Below, in pieces: positions 3,915 to 5,269 of a stretch of DNA of 5,269 bases. Every line of letters begins with the position of its first letter. Positions within the stretch are counted from its first letter, which is position 1. Source of the DNA: Pleionea sp041589565 (GTDB taxonomy: Bacteria > Pseudomonadota > Gammaproteobacteria > Enterobacterales > Kangiellaceae); NCBI GenBank assembly GCA_041589565.1, contig JBFHVL010000208.1, forward strand, positions 1-5,269, written 5' to 3'. The notes below the pieces were generated by a model. It was given only the letters and a program-made list of their open reading frames with translations, was not told the origin of the DNA and made no database searches. The position numbers and the translations under genes were made by a program.

Positions 3915-5269
3915 ATGTCTGCATACTCTATTAAGGGGTTGGTTGCTGTTTTTGCTCTGAATCTATCAGGCGCGGTTGAAGCCTCTCACAATGAGCAAGC
4001 ACCAGAGCAACCGACAAGGATCTCGATAAAACTGAATGCTCCATGGAAAAAATACGTCCGAGGCTCTGACGATGACTTATTAACTGCGGGACTCAGTTTA
4101 AGTGAACTTCAAAGCAGCACGCCGCCAGCGGCAAACAAACAACGACAACGAGCCTATTACTCCAATATTCGAGCATTACTCGATGTGACTACTGCAGGTG
4201 GTTTTGGTCGTATTTACGGCCCCAAAAACTCGCAAAAGATCACAGGAGTTGAATACATAATAACCTCAGCACCCAAAGACAACGTTTCTCCGGCAAATGT
4301 TGCGATTCAAATCCCTGACCGTTTTAATACCAAACAACCATGCGTCATTGTCTCTCCCTCATCGGGTTCCCGTGATATCTACGGCGCAGTCGGTATTACT
4401 GGTTTCTGGGCATTGCCCAAAGGTTGTGTTGTCGCCTACACCAATAAAGGAACCGGTACCGGATTTTATTTCGTCGAGTTGGAAAAGTCGTTTAACGCAG
4501 AAGGCGAACTTGTCGCCACCTCCCCTTCAAATCAATGGGTCAACAACAAACACAAGCCGGATACCAATGACAAACTCTGGGTAGCATCTCGACACGCTCA
4601 TTCTGGTTTTAATCTACAAAAAGACTGGGGAGATCACACATTGATGGCCGCGCAGCTGGCTTTAGATGCAATGACGGATCACTTTAACCGACCCTATACC
4701 CGTGCCAACACACTCATCATTGCCGCCGGGATCAGTAACGGGGGTGCTGCCGTGATTCAGGCTGCCGAGCAAGATGATTTCGGTCTACTCGATGGAATTG
4801 TTGCCGGAGAACCGAATGTAAGTGTTTCGCTGGAAAAATTGACTCTGGAAGAGAATAAAACTCGTCAAAACATTACCCTTATTCATACCTACAAGAGCTT
4901 TATTCTCCAAGGACTGCTAACCCCCTGTGCCAACCTTACGCAACTTAGCGATGATAATGCCATGGCTATGCTCAGGTTTCAGGCGGAGCAGGCTTGCGAG
5001 CAGCTGCTAAAAACGGGCATCGTAAAAGGCAAAAACATTGAAGAATTGGCTCGAAATGCTCAAAACCGACTTGTCGAAGCGGGTATCAACCTTCCTTCAC
5101 TTTCATTAGGAGCCATTTATACCAATATGGGGCTTTGGCCCGCGCTGAATGCAACCTATGCGTCTTCTTATGCCCGATTGAAATTATTTGAAGACCCCTG
5201 TGGTGGTGCATTTGAGTTGCCTCGCCACTCTCCCCTGTCAACCACCACTCTGGATCAAGTGGGTAATAT
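3915..5269 (+). CDS. Exported D-3-hydroxybutyrate oligomer hydrolase (3' end cut by the window edge)
   Basis: An open frame of 451 codons runs to the window end without a stop. The family (Pfam 3HBOH) is usually near 700 residues, so about a third is missing. It hydrolyses short 3-hydroxybutyrate oligomers, products of PHB depolymerases, to monomers. Residues 1-23 look like a Sec signal peptide: Lys7, a hydrophobic core at 8-21 and probable cleavage after VEA. Family landmarks are KYVRGSDDDLLTAGL (46-60), GGFGRIYGP (95-103), GVEYI (111-115), PCVIVSPSSGSRDIYGAVG (142-160), GCVVAYTNKGTG (170-181), the likely nucleophile Ser274 in AAGISNGGAA, and LLDGIVAGEPNV (291-302). Five cysteines (143, 171, 338, 361, 429) would suit disulfides outside the cytoplasm. 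A modest GAG Shine-Dalgarno core lies 7 bases before the ATG. Periplasmic versus secreted location cannot be told. Family assignment rests on remembered sequence similarity and is strong. Confidence 0.9.
   Translation, partial: MSAYSIKGLVAVFALNLSGAVEASHNEQAPEQPTRISIKLNAPWKKYVRGSDDDLLTAGLSLSELQSSTPPAANKQRQRAYYSNIRALLDVTTAGGFGRIYGPKNSQKITGVEYIITSAPKDNVSPANVAIQIPDRFNTKQPCVIVSPSSGSRDIYGAVGITGFWALPKGCVVAYTNKGTGTGFYFVELEKSFNAEGELVATSPSNQWVNNKHKPDTNDKLWVASRHAHSGFNLQKDWGDHTLMAAQLALDAMTDHFNRPYTRANTLIIAAGISNGGAAVIQAAEQDDFGLLDGIVAGEPNVSVSLEKLTLEENKTRQNITLIHTYKSFILQGLLTPCANLTQLSDDNAMAMLRFQAEQACEQLLKTGIVKGKNIEELARNAQNRLVEAGINLPSLSLGAIYTNMGLWPALNATYASSYARLKLFEDPCGGAFELPRHSPLSTTTLDQVGN

Noticed and set aside
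4297..4584. Plus-strand open frame of 95 codons inside the oligomer hydrolase
   Set aside because: It is a shifted frame within a continuous, family-matching coding region, so it is not evidence of a frameshift or a second gene.
1..5269. CRISPR arrays, insertion sequences, tRNA or rRNA genes, phage or defence genes
   Set aside because: No regularly spaced repeats, transposase-like frames, terminal inverted repeats or clover-leaf elements were seen. Nearly all the DNA is accounted for by six genes and three control regions.

Overview
The window is ordinary chromosomal DNA from a Gammaproteobacterium. GC content looks moderate by eye, roughly the mid-to-upper 40s percent. The evidence is the conserved block obg, rpmA and rplU on the minus strand, divergent from an IspB-type octaprenyl diphosphate synthase, with protein sequences very close to the Escherichia coli proteins as I remember them. 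I cannot place it to genus. The adjoining polyhydroxybutyrate (PHB) oligomer genes would suit a free-living, possibly aquatic heterotroph.

Layout. Bases 1-909 (minus) encode the first 303 residues of the ribosome-assembly GTPase Obg; its C-terminus lies off the left edge. Bases 910-1116 hold a rho-independent terminator for the ribosomal protein operon, a possible separate obg promoter and a short leader. Bases 1117-1705 (minus) are rpmA (L27) and rplU (L21), an operon transcribed rplU then rpmA. Bases 1706-2004 form a divergent control region. It has a well-formed rplU promoter with a GC-rich discriminator, an rplU leader of about 107 nt that can fold into three hairpins, an inverted repeat just upstream of the rplU -35 box, and a plausible ispB promoter. 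ispB (plus) covers 2005-2985 and converges, with a 29-base gap, on a short-chain dehydrogenase of the D-3-hydroxybutyrate dehydrogenase family (3015-3770, minus). After a 144-base divergent spacer, a signal-peptide-bearing 3-hydroxybutyrate oligomer hydrolase starts at 3915 (plus) and runs off the right edge after 451 codons.

Functional reading. The left half is core housekeeping: translation, ribosome assembly and the ubiquinone side chain. The right half is a small catabolic pair. The exported hydrolase would cut 3-hydroxybutyrate oligomers to the monomer, and the cytoplasmic NAD-dependent dehydrogenase would oxidise the monomer to acetoacetate. The two genes are divergent and share one control region, so co-regulation is likely.

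I found no mobile element, CRISPR array, tRNA, rRNA, or clearly undescribed system. The points most worth checking are the replacement of the usual catalytic Asn by Met105 in the dehydrogenase, the structured rplU leader, and the pairing of the two PHB-oligomer genes.
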